A DNA stretch of 64,000 nt from NCBI RefSeq assembly GCF_013407955.1, contig NZ_JACCBU010000001.1, positions 6,758,001 through 6,822,000 on the forward strand. Direction: 5' to 3'. The notes beneath the pieces were generated by a model. It made no database searches. It was not told the DNA's origin and saw nothing but the letters and a program-made list of their open reading frames with translations. Of the stretch, positions 28,727 to 38,800 are shown one piece after another; the first letter of the stretch is position 1, and each line of letters begins with the position of its first letter. Source of the stretch: Microlunatus parietis. Its GTDB lineage: Bacteria; Actinomycetota; Actinomycetes; Propionibacteriales; Propionibacteriaceae. Position numbers and translations under genes: made by a program.

Positions 28727-29518
28727 TCAGACGCGGGCGAGGATCTCGCCGTGCAGGATCGAGAACCAGCCGTCCTCGCGGTCGGACCAATCCCGCCAGG
28801 CCGCGGAGATCCGGGCCAGATCGTCGGCGGTGGCCAGGCCGGTGTCGACCAACTGCCGGGCCAGCGCGGACTGCAGGATCCGGTCGGCCCACATGCCGCC
28901 CCACCAGGCCCGGTCCTCCGGGGTGCTGAAGCACCAGGTGGACGAGGTCGCGGTGATGTCGGTGAGGCCGGCCTGCTGGGCCCAGCCGAGCAGTCGCCGG
29001 CCGGCGTCCGGCTCGCCGCCGTTGGCCCGCGCGGCTGCCTGGTAGAGGTCCAGCCACTCATCCAATTTGGGCAGCAGCGGCCACCAGGCGAACGCTCGGT
29101 AGTCGCTGTCCCGGACCGCGATCAGCCCGCCGGGCCGGGTCACCCGGCGCAGTTCGCGCAGGGCCTGCACCGGGTCGGCGACGTGCTGCAGCACCTGGTG
29201 CGCATGGCTGACGTCGAACGCGTCGTCGGGCAGGTCGAGCGCATGCACGTCCTGCACCGAGAAGGCGATGTTCGTCGCGCCGCGCTCCGCAGCGAGCTCG
29301 CGGGACAGCGCCAGTTCGGCCTCGCCGACCTCGGTCGCGGTGACCTCGGCGACCCGGCCGGCCAGGTCGACGGTGATCGTGCCAGGCCCGGCGCCGACAT
29401 CGAGCAGCCGCTGGTCCCGGCGAAGATGCGGCAGCAGGTGGCCGGCCGAGTTCTCCGCGGTACGCCAGCGATGCGACCGCAGCACCGATTCGTGATGTCC
29501 GTGCGTGTACGTACTCAA
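28727..29518 (-). CDS. Class I SAM-dependent methyltransferase (Methyltransf_11 type)
   Basis: 263 aa from TTG 29518, which follows GGAGAAGAGAG; the reading STYTHGHHESVLRSHRW at the start matches the usual N-terminus of this group. Motif I LLDVGAGPGTITVDLA, acidic loop TEVGEAELALS, motif IV-type DDAFDVSHAHQVLQHVADP and RPGGLIAVRDSDY. Relatives include UbiE/CoQ5-like enzymes; the substrate is unknown. It is convergent with the serpin operon (only a few bases between the stops) and divergent from nudC, so it marks the right edge of block 2. Confidence 0.85.
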   Translation of the reverse strand: MSTYTHGHHESVLRSHRWRTAENSAGHLLPHLRRDQRLLDVGAGPGTITVDLAGRVAEVTATEVGEAELALSRELAAERGATNIAFSVQDVHALDLPDDAFDVSHAHQVLQHVADPVQALRELRRVTRPGGLIAVRDSDYRAFAWWPLLPKLDEWLDLYQAAARANGGEPDAGRRLLGWAQQAGLTDITATSSTWCFSTPEDRAWWGGMWADRILQSALARQLVDTGLATADDLARISAAWRDWSDREDGWFSILHGEILARV

Positions 29519-29633
29519 CTCTCTTCTCCGTCCATATCGAGAGACCGAGTGTCTCATAACTCAGACTTGATCATGGTCCGGGTGCCGTGTGACGTCGAGC
29601 GGTCGGGAAAGGGATTCCCTTAGGCTGGATGCC

Positions 29634-30494
29634 GTGATCAATTGGGCGACGGCCAGCGACCTCGACCGGGTGGACGAACATCGGCATTCCGCGGAATGGG
29701 TGGCCCACCTGTGGCGGTCCCCGGAGGCCAAGCTGCTCAAGCTCGACGACCAGAGCCGGTTCACCACCAACGCGGGCGGCAGCAAGCTCCGGTTGGTGAA
29801 GCCGTTCGTCGAGTACGACCCGCAGCGGCACCGGCTGCTCGGCCTGCTCGACGACGCGCCGATCTTCGCGGTGGAGGCGCTGACCGAGGGAGAGGTGCAC
29901 GACTTCCGCGACGTCGCGCACCAGCTCACCGACAACGAGCGGGACGTCGCCGCGACCGCCACGGCCATGATCAACTGGCACCGCAGTGAGCCGCACTGCC
30001 CGCGCTGCGGCGGCCCGACCTCGGTGATCAACGGTGGCTCGGCCCGCTACTGCCCGACCTGCGAGCAGGAGCACTTCCCGCGCACCGATCCCGCCGTGAT
30101 CGTCGCGATCCGGGATCCTGACGACCGGCTGCTGCTCGGCGGCAACGCCAAGTGGGGCAACCGGATCTCGGTGTTCGCGGGCTTCGTCGAGGCGGGCGAA
30201 TCGCTGGAGCAGGCCGTACACCGGGAGATGGCCGAGGAGGTCGACGTCCGACTCACCGACATCACCTACTTCGGCAGCCAGCCGTGGCCGATGCCGCGTT
30301 CGCTGATGCTCGGCTTCTCCGCCCGGGCGGTCAGCGCCGAGATCAGCATCGACGGCGAGGAGATCGGGTACGCGGCCTGGTTCACCCGCGACGAGCTCAC
30401 GGCCAAGCTCGAGGCCGGCGAGATCGCGCTGCCCGGCCGCAGTTCGATCGCGTCCCGGCTGGTCCAGGCCTGGCGCGACGACGAACTGCCCTGA
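29634..30494 (+). CDS. nudC: NAD(+) diphosphatase / RNA NAD-decapping enzyme NudC
   Basis: 286 aa from GTG 29634. Zinc ribbon CPRCGGPT...CPTCEQEHFPR, Nudix box GFVEAGESLEQAVHREMAEE with the catalytic glutamates, and the NudC-specific SQPWPMPRSLM just after it. NudC cleaves NAD(H) to NMN and AMP and removes NAD caps from RNA. In mycobacteria the orthologue (Rv3199c) lies between uvrD2 and the adn genes, which supports the synteny reading of this window. Here recBCD separates it from uvrD2. Confidence 0.93.
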   Translation: MINWATASDLDRVDEHRHSAEWVAHLWRSPEAKLLKLDDQSRFTTNAGGSKLRLVKPFVEYDPQRHRLLGLLDDAPIFAVEALTEGEVHDFRDVAHQLTDNERDVAATATAMINWHRSEPHCPRCGGPTSVINGGSARYCPTCEQEHFPRTDPAVIVAIRDPDDRLLLGGNAKWGNRISVFAGFVEAGESLEQAVHREMAEEVDVRLTDITYFGSQPWPMPRSLMLGFSARAVSAEISIDGEEIGYAAWFTRDELTAKLEAGEIALPGRSSIASRLVQAWRDDELP

Positions 30495-30507
30495 CCCGCC
30501 GAACGGT

Positions 30508-32454
30508 TCACGATCCGGAGCTCGCGGGTCGCAGCCGCGGCCGCAGGCCACTGGCTCGGTTGGCCGGGTGCAGCACGGCGCGGCGGATGGCGTCGACGGT
30601 GCCGAACACCTGGACCCGGTCGGTGGCCCGGGTGACGGCCGTATAGAGCAGTTCCCGGGTCAGCAGGGGAGAGTCCGGCGGCGGGACGATGAACGAGACG
30701 CAGCCGAACTGGCTGCCCTGCGCTCGGTGCACGGTCATCGCGTGCACGGTCTGGACGGCGTCCAGCCGGACCGGGGACACGACGGTCGGCTCGGCACCGC
30801 GGGCGAACGCCGCCCGTGGCCCGTGCTCGGTCGCGACCACGACCCCGGTGTCGCCGTTGTAGAGCCCGAGTTCGTAGTCGTTCGCGGTGATCAACAACGG
30901 CCGGCCCGGATACCACTCGGCGGTACGGTCCCGGCCGCTTACCGGGCTGCCGGGCGCGGCCGGGACCGCCCACGACCCGTACGCCTCGATCAGCCAGTGC
31001 TCCGCCTCGGCGCCCCAGCGGGCGACCCCGTACGGGCCCTGCCGGTGCGCACAGAGCAGCCGATGTTGATCAAGCCCGCGCAGCGCACCCTCGACATCGC
31101 CGGCGGCTGCCGCGTCGTGGCTGGTCCGGCCGGCGGTCAGGACCCGCTCCCGCAGCGGCTCCAGCCCGGCCGGGTCGGCCCGGTCCAGATCGCTCTCGAC
31201 GAAGATCACGTCCTCGGCACCGGACCGCAGCACGTCGATCGCGGCGTCCGCGTCGGAGTCGCGGATCGCACGGGCCAGGGTTTCGATCGCGCCGCCGTAG
31301 CGCCAGGTGTGGCTGAGCCGGACCACGCCGTGCGGCGGTGCGGGCTCGCTGTCCAGGCCGAGGGCCGCCAGCCCCCGGTCGAGGGCGGTGTCGTCCGGGC
31401 CGGGTGCGGTGGCGATGTCGGCGAGCACGGCGCCGGCCTCGACCGACGACAGCTGGTCCGGGTCGCCGACGAAGACCAGCCTGGCGTCCGGCCGGACCGC
31501 CTCCAGCAGCCGGGCCATCAGCGTCAGCGACACCATCGAGGTCTCGTCGACGACGATCACGTCGTACGGCAGGTGGTTGCCGCGGTGGTAGCGGAACCGG
31601 CCGCGGGACCCGGGCAACCAGCCGAGCAGCCGGTGCAGCGTGGAGGCACTCAGCTCGCCGAGCCGGTCCCGGTCCGCCGCCGGCAGCTGGTCGGCCGCCT
31701 CCCGGACCGCCTCCTCCAGCCGCGCCGCGGCCTTGCCGGTCGGCGCCGCCAGCGCGATCCGCAGGCCCCGGCCGGGCCGGTGGTCGAGCCCCGGCTGGTC
31801 CAGCAACAGAGCCAGCACCCGGGCCACGGTCGTCGTCTTGCCGGTGCCCGGCCCGCCCGCGATCACGCTGACCCAGCGCAACGCCGCGACCGCCGCGGCC
31901 CGGCGTTGCTGGTCCGGTTCGCCGGCCGGCAGGCCTTCACCGGTGAACAGCCGGTCCAGCGCACCGGTCAGCCGGTCCCGGTCGAGCTCGGGCGGGTTCC
32001 GTTCCTCGCGGCTGAGCCACTCGGTCCGGACCTCTTCCTCCTGCAGCCAGTAGCGCTCCAGGTAGAGCAGGCCGTGGGCCAGCCGCAGCGGCCGGCCGCC
32101 TTCGTGATCATGACCGTCGGCGACCATCGGGCTGGCCCGGACCGCTTCGAGCCAGGCCGCCGGCTCCGGCCAGGGCAGGCCGGCCAGGTCGATCCGGACC
32201 TCGGAGGTGTCGAACGAGGTCGTGTGCACCTCCGCCAGGTCGATGCAGACCGACCCGGCCCGGACCGCCCGTACGGTCAGCGCCAGCGCCAGCCGGACCC
32301 GGTCGTCGGCCTCGCCGGCCAGCCGCGCGATCGCCGTCGCCGCATGCACATCGGCCGGACCGAGCACCCCGGCGGCGTTGAACGTCTGCAGCAGCCCGGT
32401 CGCGCCGAACACCAGATTCGGGTCCGCAGGATCCAAGATCATCGTCTCGGTCAT
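30508..32454 (-). CDS. recD: Exodeoxyribonuclease V alpha subunit RecD
   Basis: 648 aa, usual RecD length (about 600). SF1B helicase: N-terminal domain about 1-160, Walker A GGPGTGKTTTVA, Walker B VIVVDETSMVSL, motif III-like FVGDPDQLSSVEAGAVLAD, and the C-terminal TVHRAQGSQFGCV with LLYTAVTRA. RecD is the 5'-3' motor of RecBCD and controls nuclease activity and Chi response. The ATG overlaps the recB stop in ATGA. Third and last gene of the recCBD operon, convergent with nudC. Confidence 0.95.
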   Translation of the reverse strand: MTETMILDPADPNLVFGATGLLQTFNAAGVLGPADVHAATAIARLAGEADDRVRLALALTVRAVRAGSVCIDLAEVHTTSFDTSEVRIDLAGLPWPEPAAWLEAVRASPMVADGHDHEGGRPLRLAHGLLYLERYWLQEEEVRTEWLSREERNPPELDRDRLTGALDRLFTGEGLPAGEPDQQRRAAAVAALRWVSVIAGGPGTGKTTTVARVLALLLDQPGLDHRPGRGLRIALAAPTGKAAARLEEAVREAADQLPAADRDRLGELSASTLHRLLGWLPGSRGRFRYHRGNHLPYDVIVVDETSMVSLTLMARLLEAVRPDARLVFVGDPDQLSSVEAGAVLADIATAPGPDDTALDRGLAALGLDSEPAPPHGVVRLSHTWRYGGAIETLARAIRDSDADAAIDVLRSGAEDVIFVESDLDRADPAGLEPLRERVLTAGRTSHDAAAAGDVEGALRGLDQHRLLCAHRQGPYGVARWGAEAEHWLIEAYGSWAVPAAPGSPVSGRDRTAEWYPGRPLLITANDYELGLYNGDTGVVVATEHGPRAAFARGAEPTVVSPVRLDAVQTVHAMTVHRAQGSQFGCVSFIVPPPDSPLLTRELLYTAVTRATDRVQVFGTVDAIRRAVLHPANRASGLRPRLRPASSGS

Positions 32455-35400
32455 GGGCGCCCCCGGTCCAGCAGGTCGGACAGTTCGATGATCATGGCCG
32501 GCGGCGGCCGCCAGCTGAACACGCCGCAGCGGACGCCGTCGATCTCGGGGGTGTCCGGGCCGGCCATGCCACGCAGGAACAGATAGAGCACACCGCCGAG
32601 ATGATCATCGGGGGAGTAGCCCGGCTGCCGCCAGCGCAGGTAGCGGTGCAGCGCGACCGAATAGAGCAGCGCCTGCAGCGGGTAGTGCGCGCCGATCATG
32701 GCCCGGGCCAGCGACCTTGGCCGGTAGCGGCGCAGCGGGAGCTCGTCGGTCGGCTCGCCGATCCAGTTGGTCTTGTAGTCGACCACCAGATAGCGGGGAC
32801 GGCGGGGCTCGCCGGCCCGCAGCACGGCGTCGATGCTGCCGACCAGATAGCCGCGCAGGGATTCGCCGGCCAGTTCGGGCAGCTCGAGATGCCGCGGGTA
32901 GTCGACCAGCGGATCGTCGGCCGGCAGGTGACGGCGGAGCAGCCCGGCAAGCTCCGGCAGCATCAGTTCGCCGGTCGGCCGGTCACCGCCGGCGAGCGGG
33001 AACTCGAAGTCCAGCTCGGCCAGCCGGTCGGTGGCCCCGAACTCGCCGAGCGTGCGGTCGCCGGCCAGCGGACCGAGCGGCGTGTGATAGGTCGGCAGCA
33101 GCGCCTCGACCAGGCCGTCGACCGTCATCGTCCCGGCCGGGATCCGGCTCAGTTGTTCGGCCGCGGCCCGGCGCAGCTCGGCGGCCAGGTCGTCGGCGGC
33201 CGGGTCGACGTCCTCGTAGATCGCGTGCACGACGGTGCCGAAGTCGGCGCCGCTCGGCAGGCCGCTCATCGGTGACGGCCGGTCCAGGCCGGCCGGCTCC
33301 CCGGCCGGCGCCTCCGCGGCGTCCGGGCCGTCGCCCACCGGCAACGCCGTCGTGGTCTCGTCGTCCTCCTTGGCCGGTTCGGCCTCGCTGCCGACTCCGG
33401 CGGCGTCGGTGGCCAGGCCGTGCGCGGCCGCGGTCAGCCCCGAGTACGAGGTTCGGCGCCACAGCAGGTCCAGCGACCGGTCGAAGGACCGGACCGCCAG
33501 CCGCTCCGGCGGCTCCGGCCGCGCCGGCGGCGGCAACGCGTCGCGCGGCTCGACCACCTCGACCGCGACGCCCGGCCCGAGGTGGGAGAGCGTCGTCGGA
33601 TCGCCCGACACCGGGTAGGCCGGTTCCGGTTCGACCCCCTCGATCCGAGGCCCGTAGAGCAGCCGCTGCAGGGCCGACGGCGCCGTGTTGCGGGTCGGCG
33701 CCCACCAGGTGATCAGCTGGCACTTGGCCCGGGTCGCCGCGACGTAGAACAGCCGCAGGTCGTCGCCGCCGTCCTCGCGCCGGGCTTGGGCCAGCCGCTC
33801 GGCCCGGCCCGGGCCGGTCAACCCGCCGACGTCCAGCACCGCACGGAGCCGGCGGCCGGCGCCGTCCGCGGGCTTCGTCGGCTGGTGCAGTTGCAGGACC
33901 TGCCCCTCGTCGTCGCCGACGTGCCGGTCCCAGGCCTCCGGCAGGTAGACGATCGGGAATTCCAGGCCCTTGCTGCGGTGCACGGTGAGGATCTGCACGG
34001 CCTTCGAGTCGCTCTCCAGCCGGCGGGTGCCCTCGGTGCCGTCGCGCTGCGCGTCGGCGATCCGGTCCACCAGGTATTCGACCAGGGCGCTGACGCCGAG
34101 CCGGCCGGACACCATCGCGGCGTGCAGGGTCTGGCCGATGTGGCGCAGGTCGGTCAGCTGGCGCTCGCCGTCGGTCCGGGAGAGCAGCCGGGCGCCGACC
34201 GCGGTGTCGGTGATCATGGTCTCGAGCAGCGCCGCCACCCCTCGCCGCTCCAACGTCCGGCTCCACCAGCGGAGCTGCTGGGACAGTTCGGTCAGCGCGA
34301 CGTCGTCGGCCCGGACCAGATCGTCGACGGTACGGCCGACGAAGCAGGTCAGCGCGGCCTGCCGGACCCGGGCCTGCCGGGGCTGCTCCAGGGCACGCAG
34401 TAGGGTCAGCCATTCGTGGGCCATGGGTGAGCCGAACACGCTGGTCGCGCCGAGCACCACGGCCGGCACCCCGGCCTCGGTCAGCGCGTCCCGGATCTCC
34501 TCACCCTGTCGATTCCGCCGGACCAGCACCGCGATGTCGCCCGGCCCGACCTGCTCGTCGTCCCCGACCCGACCCGGGTCCAGCCCGCGCAGCCGTACCC
34601 CCGAAGCCAACAGCCGGGTGACGTCGGCGACCAGGTCCTTGGTGATCGTGGGTCGCACCGACCGCACCATCGGCATCCGGGTCGCCTCCGGATCGTGCTC
34701 CAGCACCCGCAACCGGACCGGCGCCTGGTCGGTCGCGGCAGCACCCGGCAGCAGCCGCTGTTCGGCGTGGTGGGCGCGGACCGGCCGGACCACGATCCGT
34801 TCGTCGCCGAGTGCTGCGCCGCCGAACACCGACTGCAGGGCATCGACCAGGGCCGCGTCGCTGCGCCGGTTCACGTCCAGCGTCGCGATCCGGTCGGCCA
34901 CCCCGACCGCGTCCAGATAGCTGAACACGTCGGCGCCGCGGAACGCGTAGATCGCCTGCTTCGGGTCGCCGATCATGATCAACGTCGCGTGGCCGTGGAA
35001 CGCGGTCCGGACGATGTCCCACTGAATCGGGTCGGTGTCCTGGAACTCGTCGATCAGCACCACCCGGTAGCGCTGCCGGAGCCGGGCGCAGGCTGCCTCG
35101 CCCTGTTCGGCGTCGGTCAGCGAGCGGTGCAGCCGGGTCAGCATGTCGTCGTAGCTGAACAGCCGGCCGAGACCCTTCCGCCGGGCCACCTCGGCCCGGA
35201 CCTCATGGGCGAAGTCGACCTGTTCCGCCGCGGCGTCCTCGGGTGCGCCGGCGGACCGCTCGGGGACCAGGCCGGCGTGCGGCGCGTTCACCACCGTCTC
35301 GGCCAGCCGCAGGGCCTGCTCCGGCGGCAGCGGCGCGATCCGTGCCCCGCCCGCGTAGCGGCGCAGATAGCAGTCGCCGGTCACCTGCCGGACCAGATCG

Positions 35401-35894
35401 GTCAGGTGCTCGACGAAGATCGCGTCCGGCTCGCGGTCGCCGATCACGCCGAGCCCGTCCAGCATCCGCAGGCAGAACTCGTGCGTCGTCGCGATCGTTG
35501 CCGCGTCGAAGTCGGCCCGGGCCCGGGCGATCCGGGTGTGCCGGACCCGCAGTTCGGCCTCGGTCCCGGTGCAGATCAGGCGTTCCACCGGATCACCGTC
35601 GGCCGGGTCAGCGCCGGCCAGCACCGCCGTCAACCGCTGCTCCACCTGCACCAGCCGCTCCCGCACCCGGTCCCGCAACTCGTTGGTGGCCATCCGGCCG
35701 AACGTGACCAGCATCAGCTGGTCCAGCTCGACCAGGCCCTCGGCGAGATAGCGCGCGGCCAACGCGGCGATCGTGTACGTCTTCCCGGTGCCGGCGCTGG
35801 CCTCGAGGACGGTGGTCCCGGTCGGCAGTGGACCGGTGAGATCGAAGGCCGCGGCCTCGGCGGCGACGGGCGGACCGGACGTGTCGGTGATCAC
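32451..35894 (-). CDS. recB: Exodeoxyribonuclease V beta subunit RecB
   Basis: 1147 aa, as expected for RecB. UvrD-type motor with Walker A EASAGTGKTYTIAALAA, Walker B VVLIDEFQDTDPIQW, motif III-like MIGDPKQAIYAFRGADVFSY and motif V/VI ILTVHRSKGLEFPIVYLP and LRLFYVAATRAKCQL. The C-terminal nuclease carries YLVVDYKTNWIG (catalytic Asp and Lys). RecB is the 3'-5' motor and the only nuclease of RecBCD, which processes double-strand breaks and degrades foreign ends. Overlaps recC and recD by 4 bp each. Confidence 0.95.
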   Translation of the reverse strand: MITDTSGPPVAAEAAAFDLTGPLPTGTTVLEASAGTGKTYTIAALAARYLAEGLVELDQLMLVTFGRMATNELRDRVRERLVQVEQRLTAVLAGADPADGDPVERLICTGTEAELRVRHTRIARARADFDAATIATTHEFCLRMLDGLGVIGDREPDAIFVEHLTDLVRQVTGDCYLRRYAGGARIAPLPPEQALRLAETVVNAPHAGLVPERSAGAPEDAAAEQVDFAHEVRAEVARRKGLGRLFSYDDMLTRLHRSLTDAEQGEAACARLRQRYRVVLIDEFQDTDPIQWDIVRTAFHGHATLIMIGDPKQAIYAFRGADVFSYLDAVGVADRIATLDVNRRSDAALVDALQSVFGGAALGDERIVVRPVRAHHAEQRLLPGAAATDQAPVRLRVLEHDPEATRMPMVRSVRPTITKDLVADVTRLLASGVRLRGLDPGRVGDDEQVGPGDIAVLVRRNRQGEEIRDALTEAGVPAVVLGATSVFGSPMAHEWLTLLRALEQPRQARVRQAALTCFVGRTVDDLVRADDVALTELSQQLRWWSRTLERRGVAALLETMITDTAVGARLLSRTDGERQLTDLRHIGQTLHAAMVSGRLGVSALVEYLVDRIADAQRDGTEGTRRLESDSKAVQILTVHRSKGLEFPIVYLPEAWDRHVGDDEGQVLQLHQPTKPADGAGRRLRAVLDVGGLTGPGRAERLAQARREDGGDDLRLFYVAATRAKCQLITWWAPTRNTAPSALQRLLYGPRIEGVEPEPAYPVSGDPTTLSHLGPGVAVEVVEPRDALPPPARPEPPERLAVRSFDRSLDLLWRRTSYSGLTAAAHGLATDAAGVGSEAEPAKEDDETTTALPVGDGPDAAEAPAGEPAGLDRPSPMSGLPSGADFGTVVHAIYEDVDPAADDLAAELRRAAAEQLSRIPAGTMTVDGLVEALLPTYHTPLGPLAGDRTLGEFGATDRLAELDFEFPLAGGDRPTGELMLPELAGLLRRHLPADDPLVDYPRHLELPELAGESLRGYLVGSIDAVLRAGEPRRPRYLVVDYKTNWIGEPTDELPLRRYRPRSLARAMIGAHYPLQALLYSVALHRYLRWRQPGYSPDDHLGGVLYLFLRGMAGPDTPEIDGVRCGVFSWRPPPAMIIELSDLLDRGRP

Positions 35895-38800
35895 CGCAGT
35901 TCCTCCCCGCGCAGCAACGGCTGCCAGACCCGCCGGGCCAGGGCTCCGAACCGGCTCGGCTCGTCGATGTCGCCACGCCGCTCCTCGGGCCGGGCCGGCT
36001 CCGCCATCAGGTCCTCCAGGGTCGGGCCGATCACCTGCTCGTACGACGGATCCAGGTCCTCGGCCCAGAGCTGACCGATCTTGCTCAGCAGCGGCGCGAT
36101 CGGGCGGCCGGCCAGGCTGAGCCGCGCGTACTCGCAGGACGCCTTCGGCGGCAGCGGCAGCGGCCCCTGCAGCCCGGTCCGGTAGAGGTCGACCAGGTCG
36201 CCGAGCAGCAGCCCGGCGATCTTGGCCGGTACCGGCCCGAGCATCGAACAGCCGCGCCGGCCGATCGTGACCGCCCGCCAGGGCCGGTCCGGCTCGGTCA
36301 CCGTGAGCGCGAGCAGGTCGATCCAGGAAGCCAGTCGATGCTTCGGGCCGAGCCGGGAATAGCTGACCGACACCGGCCCGTCGTCACGGATCCCGGGCAG
36401 CGTCCCGGTGATCACCGCGCCGCCGGCCTCGGCCGTGATGTCGACGCCGCGGGCCGGGCCGGTCAGGTACGGTTCGGCGCCGGCCGCCAGTTCCCGGACC
36501 TGGTCGACCACCGGGCCCAGTGCCGCGCTGCCGAACCGCTGCGGCGGCAGTGTCCCGCGACGCCACTCCGCCGCCGTGAGTTGATCAAGGTCCGCGCCCT
36601 GGAGCAGCAGCCGCAGCATCCGGTCGCCGACCGACCAGGACTCCAACCCGTCCAGCTGGATCGGGATCTGGTCGTCGGGCCGCTCGTCGTCCTCGTACAG
36701 GAACAGGCCGGCCCGCATCCGCAGCAGCGCCCGGACCGGATGGGCGAAGAACCGGGACAGGTCGGACAGGTCGATCACGTCGTCCGCCGGCCGCGGCGGC
36801 AGCTCCCCGATCGCGTACGGCGACGCCGGCTGCTGCCGCGGACCGATCGCCGCCCGGGCACCACGCAGCCCCTGCCGGTCGAAGCTGAACGGCCGACCAT
36901 GATCATCAGTCGCGAAGTTCCGCGTATCGAAGGGCTGCAACGGATGCCGGGTCGTGATCATGGAACGGACCGAGGCGTGCCCGTCCGCCGGGAGCGCGGT
37001 CCGGTCCAGGGTGTCCAGCAGTTCGCCGATCGGGACGGCCGGTGGCTTGTCGGCGCCGGTCCGCGGGTCGGCGCCCGAATAGATCACCACCAGTCGCTCC
37101 TCGGCGGACAGGATCGCGTCGAGCAGCAGCTGCCGGTCCTCGGTCCGCGGATCCCGGTCGCCGATCCACGGCTGTGCCGCGACCACGTCGTCGCCGTCGA
37201 TCGAGGAGTGCCGGGGGAACACGCCGTCGTCGACGCCGAGCAGTACGACCACCCGGTGCGGCACCGACCGCATCGGCGTCATCGTGCACATGGTCAGCGT
37301 CCCGGTCCGGAAGTTGGCCCGGCTCGGCCGGCCGCGGAACGAGTCCGCGAACAGGGCCCGGATCTCGGCCGGCCGGAGCAGCGTCTCCGCCGCCGCCGCC
37401 GGCTCGACCGATTCGCCGATCCGGGCCAGCTCGGCGTACGCGTGGCCGAGCTGCCAGGAATCCGTCCGGCCCACCGCCGTGAGCGCCTGGATCGCCTCCC
37501 GGGCCAGCCGGATCCACTCCGGCAGCGGCCACGCCCGGCCGAACTCGGTGACCGCCTTCCGGATCCGCTCCACGCACTCGGTCAGCCGGCCGACCAGGTC
37601 GACGTCGGAGGAGTCGATGTCGTCCAGCGGCAGCGCCGTACCGAGGTAGTGGTGGCCGGACTCGTCCATCGCGATGCCGAGCAGCAGCCGGTCCAGCCCG
37701 GCCGCCCAGGTGTTCTGGCCGAACCCGGACATCGCGAACGCCGCCCGGTGCGGCGCGTCCAGCCCCCAACGCACCCCGGACCGCTCGACCAGGTCAGCGA
37801 TCCGGGCCAGGTCGTCGTCGGAGAAGGAGAACTTGCGAGCCACCGGCTCGGTCGAGATCAGGTCGAGCACGGCCGCCGCCTCGACCCGGGAGGTGGCCAG
37901 GTCGAACAGCGTGGACAACGTGTTCAGCAGCGGGTTCAGCTGGCGCAGCGAGCGGTCGGCCAGCCGGACCCGCAACTGGTGTCCCGGATGGGCCTGGTCC
38001 GGTGCCGCGTCCGCCAGCCCGAACCCGGCCGAGATCAACGGCGCGAACGTCTCGATGTCCGGGCACATGACGATCACGTCCCGCGGCTCCAGCGTCGGGT
38101 CGTCGGCGAGCAGCCCGAGCAGCACCTCGCGCAGCACCTCGACCTGCCGGTCCGGGCCGTGGCAGGCGTGCAGCCGGATGCTCTCGTCGGTCCCGGCGAG
38201 CCGGCGTTCCTCGGCCTGCCCGGTCGGGTCGCGATCAGCGGCAAGGTCGTCCTGGAGCAGTCGGAGCAGCGTCGGCGGGCCGTCCCGGTCGGGAGCCGGG
38301 TGATGCACGTGGGTCACCTCGGTCGACCTCAGCTCGTCGAGCAGGGTGAGTTGCAGTTCCCGGCTGTCCCTGCCCAGGTACGCCAGCAGACGGTGCCGGG
38401 GCAGGTCGACGGTGTGGTCAGCGGCACGGGGCCCGACCAGCGAACCCGCCGCCTCCGCGGCCGCCGCGGCGATCCGGTCCCAGAGCACCGGGGACGGCTG
38501 GGTCAGCCAGAGATAGACGTCGCGATGCCGAGCCAGCGTGGTCAGCAGCCGAAGGTGATCGGGCAGCACCCGGGTCGGCCCGAACACGGACAGCCGCTCC
38601 GGCAAGTCGCTCAGACCCGGCTCCTCGGCCAGCCGCTGACAGACCGGCCCGATCCGCTCGGCCGGGCTGGGCAGATCGATCCGCCGGCGCAACCGTCGCC
38701 ACAGTTCGGCCTGCCAACTGCGGTCGGCGCCGAGCAGGGTGCCGTTCGGGCCGGCGTCCCGGCCGGCCAGCCAGTCCAGCACCATGGCCGGCCGGCTGCT